Positions 16,017-24,906 of a DNA stretch of 64,000 nt are shown in pieces. The notes beneath the pieces were generated by a model. That model was not told the origin of the DNA, did not search any database, and saw nothing but the letters and a program-made list of their open reading frames with translations. The translations under genes were made by a program, and so were the position numbers. Each line of letters starts with the position of its first letter. Positions within the stretch are counted from its first letter, which is position 1. This stretch comes from Hirschia maritima DSM 19733 (GTDB lineage: Bacteria; Pseudomonadota; Alphaproteobacteria; Caulobacterales; Hyphomonadaceae): NCBI RefSeq assembly GCF_000378345.1, contig NZ_KB899547.1, positions 248,001 through 312,000 of the forward strand, given 5' to 3'.

Positions 16017-16375
16017 TTGACCCCCAAGATAGGCTCTTAAAACCTAGTTTTGCTAACTTCAAATTTGAACGATGATACGCTCAGAATATAATAAACACAA
16101 TGAGTTACGCTTGAAAGTTAATGTTACTTTAAGCGAATTTTTGTAAGCATTGCGCAAATACAACATGCGAGAATATATCGCAGATTGCGCAATGCCATAG
16201 TGGTTTCAACTAGATCGAGAATATGTTGGTGAACGAACGTTTTTTGCGCGAACGCGAAAGACTGGTTTTAGGCAACAAGGAATTTGTGCTGAGGACAGGT
16301 TTATGTCAGACACCCAATCGAGAAATAAGTGTTAGTGCCTCACAAGATTACGATCATCGAAATTGAAAGACTAAT
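16017..16375. other. Intergenic region between the TIR gene and trmD
   Basis: 359 bases holding divergent promoters for the TIR gene and trmD. The one clear structure is the nested palindrome at 16147-16195. A ten-codon frame at 16303-16335 with GAGGACAG before it could be a leader peptide, but nothing else supports it. No tRNA or known RNA motif was seen. Confidence 0.5.
16147..16195. promoter_or_regulatory. Nested inverted repeat, possible operator or RNA hairpin
   Basis: GCATTGCGCAA (16147-16157) is repeated exactly in inverse as TTGCGCAATGC (16185-16195). Inside it lies a second inverted pair TGCGA (16166-16170) / TCGCA (16178-16182). The symmetry centre is near 16171-16174. Two nested dyads suit a dimeric or tetrameric regulator; an RNA cruciform is the alternative. 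Confidence 0.4.
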
Positions 16376-17098
16376 ATGAGCTTTGACGTAACATTTTTGA
16401 CCCTGTTCCCAGAGGCTTTCCCTGGGATATTGGACGTCTCGATTATTGGGCGTGCGAGAAAGCAGGGCATCTGGTCATGCGAGACTGTAGACATTCGCGA
16501 GTTTGGTGAAGGTAAGCATCGCCAAGTTGATGACACTCCGGCAGGAGGTGGTGCAGGTATGGTATTGCGGCCGGACATTATGGCTAAAGCGATAGATTCA
16601 GTGGACCGAAAGAAGCGACCGCTCATTTATATGTCGCCGCGTGGGCCGACCTTGAAACAGGAAAAAGTACGAGAACTTGTGTCGGGGCCTGGAATGATCA
16701 TTTTGTGCGGTCGTTTTGAAGGTTTGGATCAGCGCGTCATCGATGAATATGAGATTGAAGAAATTTCCATTGGGGACTTTATTCTCGCTGGTGGCGAGGT
16801 TGCAGCTCAAACAATGGCTGAAGCCTGTATCCGCCTTTTGCCAGATGTAGCAGGAAATGAAGAAAGTCTTGAACACGAAAGCTTCGAGACAGGATTGCTT
16901 GAGCATCCGCATTATACAAAGCCAAGAACATGGAAAAATAGGCCAACACCGGACGTTTTATTGTCTGGAGACCATAAAAAGATAGACAAATGGCGTTTGG
17001 AGGAGTCTTTAGCGTTGACAAAAGCTCGAAGACCGGATTTATACGCCTCCTTCAAGTTAAATCTAGCGACGAACGCGCGACTGAAAGATAAGAGCTAA
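16376..17098 (+). CDS. trmD: tRNA (guanine-37-N1)-methyltransferase
   Basis: 240 residues. [15 protein letters not shown] at the start, the trefoil-knot SAM site [16 protein letters not shown] and [17 protein letters not shown], and the C-terminal [10 protein letters not shown] are all diagnostic of TrmD. It makes m1G37 in tRNAs with a G36-G37 sequence and so prevents +1 frameshifting. Four bases separate it from rplS. It is cut off from rimM by the inverted block upstream, so it needs its own promoter in the 16.0-16.4 kb gap. Confidence 0.96.
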   Translation: MSFDVTFLTLFPEAFPGILDVSIIGRARKQGIWSCETVDIREFGEGKHRQVDDTPAGGGAGMVLRPDIMAKAIDSVDRKKRPLIYMSPRGPTLKQEKVRELVSGPGMIILCGRFEGLDQRVIDEYEIEEISIGDFILAGGEVAAQTMAEACIRLLPDVAGNEESLEHESFETGLLEHPHYTKPRTWKNRPTPDVLLSGDHKKIDKWRLEESLALTKARRPDLYASFKLNLATNARLKDKS

Positions 17099-17102
17099 TA
17101 TC

Positions 17103-17498
17103 ATGGCCAACATTATTCAAACTCTCGAAGCTGAAGAGATGCAACGCGTTCTCGGCGACAAAACAATTCCTGAATTTTCTCCAGGTGACACTCTACGTGT
17201 TAGCGTGAAGATTAAAGAAGGTGACCGTGAACGTGTTCAGGCGTTCGAAGGTGTGTGTATTGCTCGCGCAGGCGGCGGCATTCAGGAGAACTTCACAGTT
17301 CGTAAGCTTTCATTTGGTGAAGGTGTTGAACGTGTATTCCCTGTTGTTTCTCCAATGTTGGAAAGCATTGAAGTTAAGCGTCGTGGTAAAGTAAGACGTG
17401 CGAAACTGTACTACCTACGTGGACGTACAGGTAAAGCTGCTCGTATTGCTGAGCGTACTACAGGTCACGGTATTCAGCGTCGCGAGAAGAAAGCTTAA
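17103..17498 (+). CDS. rplS: 50S ribosomal protein L19
   Basis: 131 residues. [41 protein letters not shown] and [11 protein letters not shown] are the L19 core; the C-terminus [15 protein letters not shown] is conserved. L19 lies at the 30S-50S interface. Terminated by the hairpin at 17542. Confidence 0.97.
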   Translation: MANIIQTLEAEEMQRVLGDKTIPEFSPGDTLRVSVKIKEGDRERVQAFEGVCIARAGGGIQENFTVRKLSFGEGVERVFPVVSPMLESIEVKRRGKVRRAKLYYLRGRTGKAARIAERTTGHGIQRREKKA

Positions 17499-17541
17499 TT
17501 CAGCTTTTCGGAAGAATTTCTTCCAAATCGAGTTTTAAAAG

Positions 17542-17573
17542 ACGTCGCAATGTAAGTTGCGGCGTTTTTTTTT
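17542..17573 (+). terminator. Rho-independent terminator after rplS
   Basis: ACGTCGCAA (17542-17550) pairs with TTGCGGCGT (17557-17565, one G-T pair), followed by nine T. The same stem core recurs at 19303-19326. Confidence 0.85.
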
Positions 17574-17662
17574 ATGCTTAGCGAAAATCTTTCTGTTGCC
17601 TCTTTGGGAAATCCACGTCTAACCTTGCAGAAAATAAATGTTAGGTTCTGATGGAGGCATGC

Positions 17663-19276
17663 GTGGGAGAAGCTAAAGAAGACGGAAAAGTAGGAGGAAT
17701 CCTCGGCTGGGTAGAACGAACGGGAAATAAATTACCTGATCCAGTTGTGATATTCTTCTATTTGGCAATCGTGTTGATCGCGATATCGGTTGTTGCAGCT
17801 TTGAGTGGATTGTCTGCTTTGCATCCAACGCAAGTGGATTCTGATGGTAATCCCATTGTCATCGTTTCTGAAAGTCTGCTGTCAGGTGATAATATCGCGA
17901 AATTTTGGGTGGAGATGACTAAGACATTCTCACACTTCCATCCTCTAGGATATGTTTTGGTAGTGATGCTTGGCGCGGGTGTTGCTGAGCGTTCGGGGCT
18001 TTTTGGTGCTGCAATGCGTGCGGCCTTGGGGAATGCGCCTAAACTCATTCTAACGCCAATGGTTGCGTTGATTGCTATGATTGCAAACCACGCGGCGGAT
18101 GCGGCGTATGTTGTCATGATTCCTCTAGCTGGGATCATGTTCCATGCGGTAGGGCGTCATCCAGTAGCAGGTATTGCTGCGGCATTTGCTGGTGTGTCTG
18201 GTGGTTTTTCTGCCAACATTCTTCCTGGTCAACTTGATGTGCTGCTATTTGGTATCACAGAGACAGCCGTAGACGGCAGCGCATTAGATGCAAGTTGGAC
18301 AATGAATGTTGCAGGGAATTGGTGGTTCATATTTGCACTCACCTTTATTTACCTTCCTGTCATTTGGTTTGTAACGGACAAAATTGTTGAGCCACGCCTA
18401 GCAAATACACCTTTCTTCAATAATGCGAATGAAGATGAGCAAGAGGCGGATCCATCAACAGAGCTAAAATCTGAAGAGAAAAAAGGACTGGGCCGTGCTG
18501 GTTTTGCGCTCCTAGCAGTCGTTGGTGTGTGGTTACTTATGACGTTCGCGCCCGGCACGCCATTGATCAACGAGGCAGCCTGTACGGTTGAAGCAGAACA
18601 AGCAGGAGAATGTGCAGGCGTCCAACGTTTAGCACCATTCTTTAAGTCTCTCGTCGGTGGATTTATGGTGCTCTTCTTAGCTGCCGGTTGGGCATATGGT
18701 AGCGCAGTAGGTACGGTGAAAAATCACAAGGACCTTGTTGCGATGATGGCAGAGGGAATGAAAGATATGGGGTATTACCTCGTTCTTGCCTTTGCCGCAG
18801 CTCACTTTGTAGCTCTATTCAACTGGTCAAATCTGGGTTTGATTTTTGCAATTCACGGTGCCGCAGGTATTGAAGCATCTGGATTGCCGCTTCCTATCGC
18901 GATGGGGCTAATCGTACTCCTTTCGGCAACACTAAACCTCTTTGTAGGGTCAGCAAGTGCTAAATGGGCTCTGTTGGCTCCAGTGTTGGTGCCGATGCTG
19001 ATGTTGCTGGGAATCAGCCCAGAAGGTGCAACAGCTATCTATCGTGTGGGTGATGGGGCGACCAACATCATAACACCGCTAATGGTCTATTTCCCGCTTG
19101 TGCTGGTATTTGCGCAGCGTTGGAACAAAGACTTCGGTCTTGGGTCGCTCACAGCTATGATGATCCCGTATTCGATCTGGATGCTTATCACAGGACTGCT
19201 TCTTGTTGTCCTTTGGGTATTCTTAGGCATCGATATGGGGCCAGGTGCACCAACAGCCTATGCTTTGCCAAAATAA
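17663..19276 (+). CDS. AbgT family transporter
   Basis: About 537 residues with roughly a dozen membrane spans. GWVERTGNKLPDPVVIFFYL at the N-terminus, MVALIAMIANHAADAAYVVM, SASAKWALLAPVLVPML and the C-terminal GVGDGATNIITPLMVYFPLV-like segment (RVGDGATNIITP) mark the AbgT family, which includes p-aminobenzoyl-glutamate uptake and sulfonamide-export members. The direction and substrate cannot be told. The GTG start is chosen because GGAGG lies five bases before it; an ATG twelve bases upstream (17651) is the alternative. Confidence 0.9.
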   Translation: MGEAKEDGKVGGILGWVERTGNKLPDPVVIFFYLAIVLIAISVVAALSGLSALHPTQVDSDGNPIVIVSESLLSGDNIAKFWVEMTKTFSHFHPLGYVLVVMLGAGVAERSGLFGAAMRAALGNAPKLILTPMVALIAMIANHAADAAYVVMIPLAGIMFHAVGRHPVAGIAAAFAGVSGGFSANILPGQLDVLLFGITETAVDGSALDASWTMNVAGNWWFIFALTFIYLPVIWFVTDKIVEPRLANTPFFNNANEDEQEADPSTELKSEEKKGLGRAGFALLAVVGVWLLMTFAPGTPLINEAACTVEAEQAGECAGVQRLAPFFKSLVGGFMVLFLAAGWAYGSAVGTVKNHKDLVAMMAEGMKDMGYYLVLAFAAAHFVALFNWSNLGLIFAIHGAAGIEASGLPLPIAMGLIVLLSATLNLFVGSASAKWALLAPVLVPMLMLLGISPEGATAIYRVGDGATNIITPLMVYFPLVLVFAQRWNKDFGLGSLTAMMIPYSIWMLITGLLLVVLWVFLGIDMGPGAPTAYALPK

Positions 19277-19302
19277 GGTATTGATCATTTGAATGAAATA
19301 TG

Positions 19303-19326
19303 GCGTCGCAATTTTGGTTGCGGCGC
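19303..19326. other. Hairpin between the AbgT gene and the Sel1-like gene
   Basis: GCGTCGCAA pairs with TTGCGGCGC (one G-T) around the loop TTTTGG. The stem nearly repeats the rplS terminator but is followed by TATTATTGG rather than a T run, so it may attenuate rather than terminate. Confidence 0.4.
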
Positions 19327-19345
19327 TATTATTGGTGGGGGAAAT

Positions 19346-19834
19346 ATGGACCAATGGATCGAACGAATTCTGCTTGTTGTTATTGGATTACTTATTGGGG
19401 CTGGAGGAATGAAGCTGCTCCAGCAAAACTCATCTCAAAATTCAAATATCGATAGGGTAGGGAAAGCTGAGAGAGGTGTTTTGGTTGGAAGTTCTGATTA
19501 TACCCCTCTCCAAGTCGATGATTGTTTATCCAAATCATATGACATGACAGGCGCAGAACGCACTGCATGTGCCTTGTTGGGAAGTCTTTATTTTTATGGA
19601 AACGATGAACTTCCTAAAGACGAAAAGAAAGCGCGTGTTGTTCTACAAGCTGCTTGTGAATGCAAAACAAATTCTGCAGAAACTGCTTTCTCTATAGCGT
19701 ATTACCAGGCGCTAAAAGAACAAGACCAAATTGAATACGCGCCTGACATATTGAATTCCATAAAACTAGCGTGCAGGCGAGGTGATATCGGCGTATGCAA
19801 TTGGTTGGCTGATAGAAATTTATCTTACGATTAA
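19346..19834 (+). CDS. Membrane-anchored Sel1-repeat-like protein
   Basis: 162 residues from the ATG that follows GGTGGGGGA. One N-terminal span (about 6-26, ILLVVIGLLIGAGGMKLL), a short linker and then Sel1/TPR-like helical repeats: ACALLGSLYFYGNDELPKDEKKARVVLQAAC and CRRGDIGVCNWLAD. Paired cysteines within the repeats are like those of Hcp-type secreted Sel1 proteins and suggest a periplasmic location. An in-frame TTG at 19289 would add 19 residues but has no ribosome site. It overlaps the convergent flagellar gene by four bases. The partner is unknown. Confidence 0.6.
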   Translation: MDQWIERILLVVIGLLIGAGGMKLLQQNSSQNSNIDRVGKAERGVLVGSSDYTPLQVDDCLSKSYDMTGAERTACALLGSLYFYGNDELPKDEKKARVVLQAACECKTNSAETAFSIAYYQALKEQDQIEYAPDILNSIKLACRRGDIGVCNWLADRNLSYD

Positions 19835-20283
19835 ATCTTCAAATTTGCCGCTATTCCAGAATGGGCGGCGCTGCCTTTTGAGGAATTCATTGCTCCGGCG
19901 CTTCCATATCCTGCAGGTGCGGCACGTGTAGAAGCAACTTCTTCTGTCATTGCGCGCACAAGGCCTTCAGTCACATCTTTAGATGCTTCAAGTGCTTTGG
20001 CATGGCGCTCTGTAAGTAATGCAAAGGCTTCTACTTTTGATTTAAGCTCGTTTTTTTGAGTGTCACTTGCCTCGGCTAAAAGTGCGGGATTTGTTCTAAT
20101 ATTGGAAATCTCGATCCGATAGGCGTGAGCTAGTTTTTCCTTCTCTGCCCAGTCCTGAGAAGAGGCATCTAAACGGTTTTCTCGGTGAGCTTCGATTTCC
20201 TGAGAAATTAGAACGCTGAGGCGGTCAGTGATTGCGATCAACTGGTCGGCGCGGTCGGCACCATCATGTGCTGCTATAGCCAT
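19831..20283 (-). CDS. FlgN-like flagellar protein
   Basis: 150 residues, mostly long amphipathic helices rich in Ala, Glu and Lys (TDRLSVLISQEIEAHRENRL; AFALLTERHAKALEASKDVT), ending in a glycine/alanine/serine tail. This pattern and the position as last gene after flgI and the rod-binding FlgJ suggest FlgN, the chaperone for hook-junction proteins FlgK and FlgL. Sequence similarity in this family is low, so the name rests largely on context. Two bases separate it from flgJ. Confidence 0.55.
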   Translation of the reverse strand: MAIAAHDGADRADQLIAITDRLSVLISQEIEAHRENRLDASSQDWAEKEKLAHAYRIEISNIRTNPALLAEASDTQKNELKSKVEAFALLTERHAKALEASKDVTEGLVRAMTEEVASTRAAPAGYGSAGAMNSSKGSAAHSGIAANLKI

Positions 20284-20285
20284 GG

Positions 20286-20600
20286 TTATTCTTCCAATCC
20301 TTGCATGCGTAATATTTCCGTAAGCACTTGGTCCGCAATGCCCACGCCGCCATTAGCTGACAAAGCCTTGGCGTATTCTTCAGTTAGCATTGGACGAAAT
20401 GCATCTTCCGCTTGTCCGCCGCCAAAAGGGCCGTCGGTTTTAATCTGGTTGAATATAGGCTGAAGCATTTCGGATAAGAACATGGATTCAAATTCTTGCG
20501 CCATTTCTTCAGCTTTTTCTCGCGTTTGCGCTTCGGAGAATCGAAAGTCGCGAGCAACGCCCATGGCATTAAGTGCGCCGATATCAACTGGATTGCTCAT
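20286..20600 (-). CDS. flgJ: Rod-binding protein FlgJ (N-terminal domain only)
   Basis: 104 residues. KAEEMAQEFESMFLSEMLQPIF and the glycine stretch GPFGGGQAEDAFRPMLTEEYAKALS are the FlgJ_N rod-binding module. The muramidase domain of the enterobacterial FlgJ is absent, as is normal in alphaproteobacteria, where a separate lytic enzyme opens the peptidoglycan. It lies two bases after flgI on the minus strand and is probably co-translated. Confidence 0.85.
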   Translation of the reverse strand: MSNPVDIGALNAMGVARDFRFSEAQTREKAEEMAQEFESMFLSEMLQPIFNQIKTDGPFGGGQAEDAFRPMLTEEYAKALSANGGVGIADQVLTEILRMQGLEE

Positions 20601-20602
20601 GA

Positions 20603-21712
20603 TTACATTACCTCGATATCAGCTTGGAGAGCACCTGAGGCTTTCAGAGCTTGCAAGATGGAGATCATGTCACGCGGGCTAACACCTAGAGCGTTCAGAC
20701 CGTTCACCAGATCATTTAGAGGCACACTGCCACCGATCACCGCAAGGTCTGCAATATCTTCATTTGCTTCAATATCCGTTTGCGGAACCACAACTGTTTC
20801 GCCTTCACCAAACGCATTTGGTTGAGATACAGCAGGTTGCTCCGCTACCGATATAGTTAGGTTTCCTTGGGCAATTGCAACCTCTGAAACGCGGACATTT
20901 TCGCCCATAACAATGATACCAGTTGTTTCATTGATGATGATGCGAGCAGGTTGGTCTGGTTCAACTTCCAAACGTTCAATCTCTGCCAACAACATGGACA
21001 TGCCACCTTGGAAATTTGGTGGGCGGTTTAGCGCCACTGTTGCGTGGTCCGTAGCTATTGCAGCAGTTGTACCCAGATATGCATTGATGACTGATGAAAT
21101 ACGTGTTGCAGTCGTAAAATCAGGATTGCGAAGAGATAATCGAAGTTTGTTCTGATTGTTCAATTCGAACGGTACTTCAAGTTCGACCAACGCGCCGTTT
21201 GGGATACGACCATTTGTAGGAACATTGCGAACGAGTGCAGATCCAGAATCACCTCCGGCCGCAAATCCACCAACTGCAATTGAGCCTTGGCCGACTGCAT
21301 ACACATCTCCGTTTGCACCAAGAAGAGGGGTAACAAGCAATGTTCCACCTTCTAGGCTTTTGGCATCTCCCATTGCAGATACTGTGACATCGATGCGAGA
21401 CCCTGCCGTGGCAAAGGGAGGAAGACTTGCTGTGACCATAACAGCGGCAACGTTTTTCGTGTTTAAGGTCTCTTCCCGCGTGTTCACTCCTAGACGTTCC
21501 AGCATAGCCTCTAAGCTTTGGCGGGTCATGGGAGAATTACGTAAACTGTCACCAGAACCGTTTAAACCAACCACGATTCCATAGCCGATAAGCTGGTTGT
21601 CTCTGACGCCTTCAATATCAACTATATCTTTAAGACGAGAGCCTGCAAACGCACTCATGCTGTGGAGTGAGAAGGCAATTCCTAGGAATAAAGCGCAGAT
21701 AATGCGGCTCAT
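20603..21712 (-). CDS. flgI: Flagellar P-ring protein FlgI
   Basis: 369 residues with a Sec signal peptide (about 1-23, ending SAFAGS). GSRLKDIVDIEGVRDNQLIGYGIVVGLNGSGDS is the hallmark N-terminus; GVSPRDMISILQALKASGAL is the hallmark end. FlgI assembles in the periplasm around the rod at the peptidoglycan. AAGGAAG precedes the ATG. First gene of a three-gene minus-strand operon (flgI-flgJ-flgN-like), divergent from fliX as in Caulobacter. Confidence 0.97.
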   Translation of the reverse strand: MSRIICALFLGIAFSLHSMSAFAGSRLKDIVDIEGVRDNQLIGYGIVVGLNGSGDSLRNSPMTRQSLEAMLERLGVNTREETLNTKNVAAVMVTASLPPFATAGSRIDVTVSAMGDAKSLEGGTLLVTPLLGANGDVYAVGQGSIAVGGFAAGGDSGSALVRNVPTNGRIPNGALVELEVPFELNNQNKLRLSLRNPDFTTATRISSVINAYLGTTAAIATDHATVALNRPPNFQGGMSMLLAEIERLEVEPDQPARIIINETTGIIVMGENVRVSEVAIAQGNLTISVAEQPAVSQPNAFGEGETVVVPQTDIEANEDIADLAVIGGSVPLNDLVNGLNALGVSPRDMISILQALKASGALQADIEVM

Positions 21713-21869
21713 ATGTGGCTTCCTTACGCGTAGAAAAAATTCTGTTACCTATATTTTCAGGCAGAACCCAAAACAAAGGCTTAATATTCAAGAATTTTTT
21801 TAAGTTTGTATTAGGATGGCATTAACCCTTTGGTAGGATTCTAAAGATCTATGCGGGAGCTCCAAATCA

Positions 21870-22319
21870 ATGCGCGTTTCACGTCCAGTTTCAGGTAAAC
21901 CAAGCAATGGTGTGTCTAAGTCGAAGGCACCAGCCAGTAGTGGTTTTTCAAAACTTGTTTCAAACTCGAATTCTGATTCAGATGTTGAACAAGCTGCGCC
22001 TAATGCAGCGGCTGGCGGCGTTGCCGGAGTTGGCGGAATTGATTCCATTATGGCGCTGCAAGGCTTGGACAACTCAACAGAGAAACGCAACAAAGCATTG
22101 CGCAAAGGGCGACGCATGATGGATGCATTGGACCGCCTGCAAATATCTGTTCTTGATGGCAGTACAACAACCGCACATCTAGGTTTGTTACAGCGTGCTT
22201 TAGGTGAATTGCGTGAAGAATCAGGCGATGATGGCCTAGATAATGCATTAAGCCACATTGAAGTGCGAACAGCTGTAGAAATAGCCAAGCTTGAAAGACA
22301 AAAAAAAGAGCAGCGCTAA
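21870..22319 (+). CDS. fliX: Flagellar assembly regulator FliX
   Basis: 149 residues. MRVSRPVSGKPSNG, the central VAGVGGIDSIMALQGLD and the helical ALRKGRRMMDALDRLQISVLDG fit FliX. In Caulobacter FliX couples completion of the early basal body to activity of the sigma-54 activator FlbD, and its gene is divergent from flgI, as here. The first 60 residues are serine/alanine-rich and likely disordered. No FlbD gene is in the window. This gene is one of the best taxonomic markers in the region. Confidence 0.88.
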   Translation: MRVSRPVSGKPSNGVSKSKAPASSGFSKLVSNSNSDSDVEQAAPNAAAGGVAGVGGIDSIMALQGLDNSTEKRNKALRKGRRMMDALDRLQISVLDGSTTTAHLGLLQRALGELREESGDDGLDNALSHIEVRTAVEIAKLERQKKEQR

Positions 22320-22456
22320 TAGTGGTTTGAGATATCTCAAAAGTGTGAAAATTTCTGAGTTGTCCCATAGCTGAATGTTCGCTATACGAGCCGTGCCCGA
22401 AGGAGGCATTGTAGTTGGATCTGCAATGACAAGGGTAGTGAACAGGAGTGTGCCGA

Positions 22457-22870
22457 ATGAGCGTAAGTCTTGAAGAATACACACCGTTAGAGAACGAAGA
22501 ATACATGTGTGAGCGCCAGAAAGCTTATTTTAAAGCTAAGCTGGAAGCTTGGAAACAAGATATTCTAGACGGTGCGAAAGAAACAATCGAAACAATGCAG
22601 GAAGATGCTTCGAATTTGCCAGACTTGGTAGATCGTGCATCAAACGAAGCAGACAGAGCCTTAGAGTTAAGAACCCGTGATCGCCAACGTAAATTGGTAT
22701 CAAAGATTGATTCTGCTTTGCGTAGAATTGAGTCTGACGAATACGGCTTTTGTGAACACACAGGTGAGCCAATCGGGCTTGGTCGATTGAATGCCCGCCC
22801 AACAGCGACTTTGTGTCTGGAAGCTCAAGAAAGACACGAAAAGAAAGAACGCACTATCCGCGACGATTAA
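22457..22870 (+). CDS. dksA: DksA/TraR family RNA polymerase-binding protein
   Basis: 137 residues. Two long helices form the coiled-coil finger that enters the polymerase secondary channel (QKAYFKAKLEAWKQDILDG; LVDRASNEADRALELRTRD, with the tip DxxDxA-like DLVDRAS), followed by YGFCEHTGEPIGLGRL and ATLCLEAQERHE. Only one cysteine remains in each half of the C4 zinc motif (C-E-H-T and L-C-L-E-A), as in other alphaproteobacterial DksA proteins. It modulates transcription with ppGpp. The ATG has AGGAG eight bases before it. The terminator at 22896 follows. Confidence 0.9.
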   Translation: MSVSLEEYTPLENEEYMCERQKAYFKAKLEAWKQDILDGAKETIETMQEDASNLPDLVDRASNEADRALELRTRDRQRKLVSKIDSALRRIESDEYGFCEHTGEPIGLGRLNARPTATLCLEAQERHEKKERTIRDD

Positions 22871-22895
22871 AACTGTTCATTCATGATAGAATTTA

Positions 22896-22934
22896 AAAAA
22901 GGCAGCTTCAAATATGAGGTTGCCTTTTTGTTTT
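22896..22934 (+). terminator. Terminator after dksA
   Basis: AAAAAGGCA (22896-22904) pairs with TGCCTTTTT (22921-22929), then GTTTT. It gives dksA a single-gene transcript. Confidence 0.7.
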
Positions 22935-23028
22935 GATACTTGTGATTAACGTAGTTTTGGCATCAAATGCACGTTATAAAGTAACGAGGAATACTTGTAA
23001 GTTTCTGAAGTGTTGGGAGATATTATAC

Positions 23029-24126
23029 ATGCCTAATTCAATGGCCGGAAAATTGAGTAAACAGCATGCGCGATATCAACTTGGTTTCCCAATTCATGGA
23101 CTTGAAAGCTCAAAATCCCGGTTGCAAGGAGTATCAAATTACATTGAGGAACAAGGGTTTTCAGAAGAATTTCTAAATTCTGGACAAGTGAATACGCGAT
23201 TGGAAGAAAAAGTAGCGAAATTGTTTGGAAAACAAGCTGCGTTATGGTTCTCAACTGGAACAATGGCCCAAGGAGTTGCGGCCCAGATATATGCATCTCG
23301 CCATAAGCGCAGAGATATACTTTTGCATCCTACATCTCATTTATTATTGCATGAAAGTGAAGGCTATCGATATGCGCACAATCTGAGCGCTCAAGAAATT
23401 GGAGACTTTTCATCAGTTCTTTCACCTGATGACTTTAATCAAAAAGCGGCATGTGCGTTTATTGAATTATCCCAACGCCACACAGGTGGTATGGTGCCAT
23501 CTTGGGATGAGCTAGGCCAAATAAAGAATCGTGCCCATGAATTAGAAATGCCATTGCACGTTGATGGCGCTCGTATTTGGTCATGTCGACCTATCTATGA
23601 GAATAGAAGTTATGCTCAAATTGTAGATGGTTTTTCGTCGGTATATGTATCTTTGTACAAAGACATTGGGGCAATGGGGGGAGCATTACTTATAGGAGAT
23701 AAGGATTTCATCGACGAGGCTAAAATCTGGCGTGAACGTTTAGGTGGCTTGATGGTACAGCCTTGGGTGCTAGTTGTAGATGCGTTACGTCTTATGGACG
23801 AGAGAATCGAGCGCATGGAAGCGTGTGTGATCCGTGCGCGAGAAATAGCTTCTTTTATAAGCAGTGGGTCGGCTTTATCTGTTTTACCAGAAGTACCTCA
23901 TACAAATTTATTTCATGTACATTTGCCCTGCAATATAGAAAAAGCAGAACAAATTCAAAATATTATTGTCGAGAGCCTAGATTTGAAACTAAGTGGTCGT
24001 TTCTGGGGAATACATCACAACCCCAATGCGTGCGCCATGGAGATGCACATTGGTGAAGTGGCAATTGCCACTCCAGACGATTTAATCAAGTCAGCGATCA
24101 ATATTCTTTCTGGCGAATTGGCGTGA
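23029..24126 (+). CDS. PLP-dependent beta-eliminating lyase / threonine aldolase-like protein
   Basis: 365 residues. Fold-type I aminotransferase features are present: TRLEEKVAKLFGKQAALWFSTGTMAQGVAAQI, HVDGARIW with the cofactor aspartate, and SLYKDIGAMGGALL with the Schiff-base lysine. This is the layout of low-specificity L-threonine aldolases, which cleave threonine to glycine and acetaldehyde; some beta-eliminating lyases are similar. The start is the ATG after GGGAG; an upstream in-frame ATG would add 32 residues of poor quality. It is a lone gene between dksA and the flgH operon. Confidence 0.82.
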   Translation: MPNSMAGKLSKQHARYQLGFPIHGLESSKSRLQGVSNYIEEQGFSEEFLNSGQVNTRLEEKVAKLFGKQAALWFSTGTMAQGVAAQIYASRHKRRDILLHPTSHLLLHESEGYRYAHNLSAQEIGDFSSVLSPDDFNQKAACAFIELSQRHTGGMVPSWDELGQIKNRAHELEMPLHVDGARIWSCRPIYENRSYAQIVDGFSSVYVSLYKDIGAMGGALLIGDKDFIDEAKIWRERLGGLMVQPWVLVVDALRLMDERIERMEACVIRAREIASFISSGSALSVLPEVPHTNLFHVHLPCNIEKAEQIQNIIVESLDLKLSGRFWGIHHNPNACAMEMHIGEVAIATPDDLIKSAINILSGELA

Positions 24127-24130
24127 AGAA

Positions 24131-24880
24131 TTAAAACGGATTGATTGCATCTACAGCGCGGGCTGTTGTGCTTGCGCGTTGCAGGTTGGAAAGATCGCCG
24201 CGACCACCATAAGAAATACGCGCTTGCGCAATTTGTGTGTGGGAGATTGTGTTTGTAGCTGAAATGTCTTCTGGACGAATAATGCCACCAACAACAAGCT
24301 CGCGCACTTCGTGATTTACTTTCACTTCTTGTGAACCAGCAATAACCAAGTTTCCGTTTGGCAGTCTTTGGGTGATCACGGCAGCAACGGTTAGATTGAT
24401 TGTCTCAGCGCGATTTACAGTTCCTGCGCCATTTGACGTAGAAGAAGATCCAAAATCAGCACCCGGAGAAATACCAACACCGCCGGGAATATTGCGATCA
24501 ATGAGTTGATCTAGACCAAACATTGCGTTCACTGATGCAGACGTATTTCCTGAACGGCTGCGAGATGTTGTGTTATTAACTTGAGCTTGGTCGGAAATAG
24601 CGATGTTTACGGTTAGGATGTCACCAATATCACCAGCACGCTGATCGTCGAAGAAGGAGCGCGCTCCTGTGCGCCACAGTGAATTTTGTGTGTAGTCTTG
24701 GACGACTGGGGCGGGTTGTGGAATAGAAACTGGAGTAGGGCCAGCCACAGTTGCCGGATTTTGAATTGGTGTCAGCTCTGGAGACGCCATGCGGTCGGAA
24801 ATGCCAGTTGCAGAACATGCGCTCATTGCTGTTGCTGCTGCAAGTGTTGTGGCTACTTTGATTTTGTTTAGATCGCTCAT
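24131..24880 (-). CDS. flgH: Flagellar L-ring lipoprotein FlgH
   Basis: 249 residues. Signal peptide with lipobox (TAMSAC, cysteine near residue 21). SLWRTGARSFFDDQRAGDIGDILTVNI, NLVIAGSQEVKVNHEVRELVVGGIIRPEDI and the final ARISYGGRGDLSN are diagnostic. It forms the outer-membrane bushing ring. The ATG at 24880 follows GAGAAG; a TTG twelve bases earlier is unlikely. Last gene of flgF-flgG-flgA-flgH. Confidence 0.96.
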   Translation of the reverse strand: MSDLNKIKVATTLAAATAMSACSATGISDRMASPELTPIQNPATVAGPTPVSIPQPAPVVQDYTQNSLWRTGARSFFDDQRAGDIGDILTVNIAISDQAQVNNTTSRSRSGNTSASVNAMFGLDQLIDRNIPGGVGISPGADFGSSSTSNGAGTVNRAETINLTVAAVITQRLPNGNLVIAGSQEVKVNHEVRELVVGGIIRPEDISATNTISHTQIAQARISYGGRGDLSNLQRASTTARAVDAINPF

Positions 24881-24906
24881 ATGTCTTCTCAATTCATATA
24901 GCTTGA

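Noticed and set aside
16303-16335. Ten-codon frame with GAGGACAG before trmD as a leader peptide
   Set aside because: No regulatory amino-acid run or attenuator hairpin follows; it could be chance.
21780-21870. TTAACC half site between flgI and fliX as a CtrA box
   Set aside because: Only one half of the TTAA-N7-TTAA pair is present.
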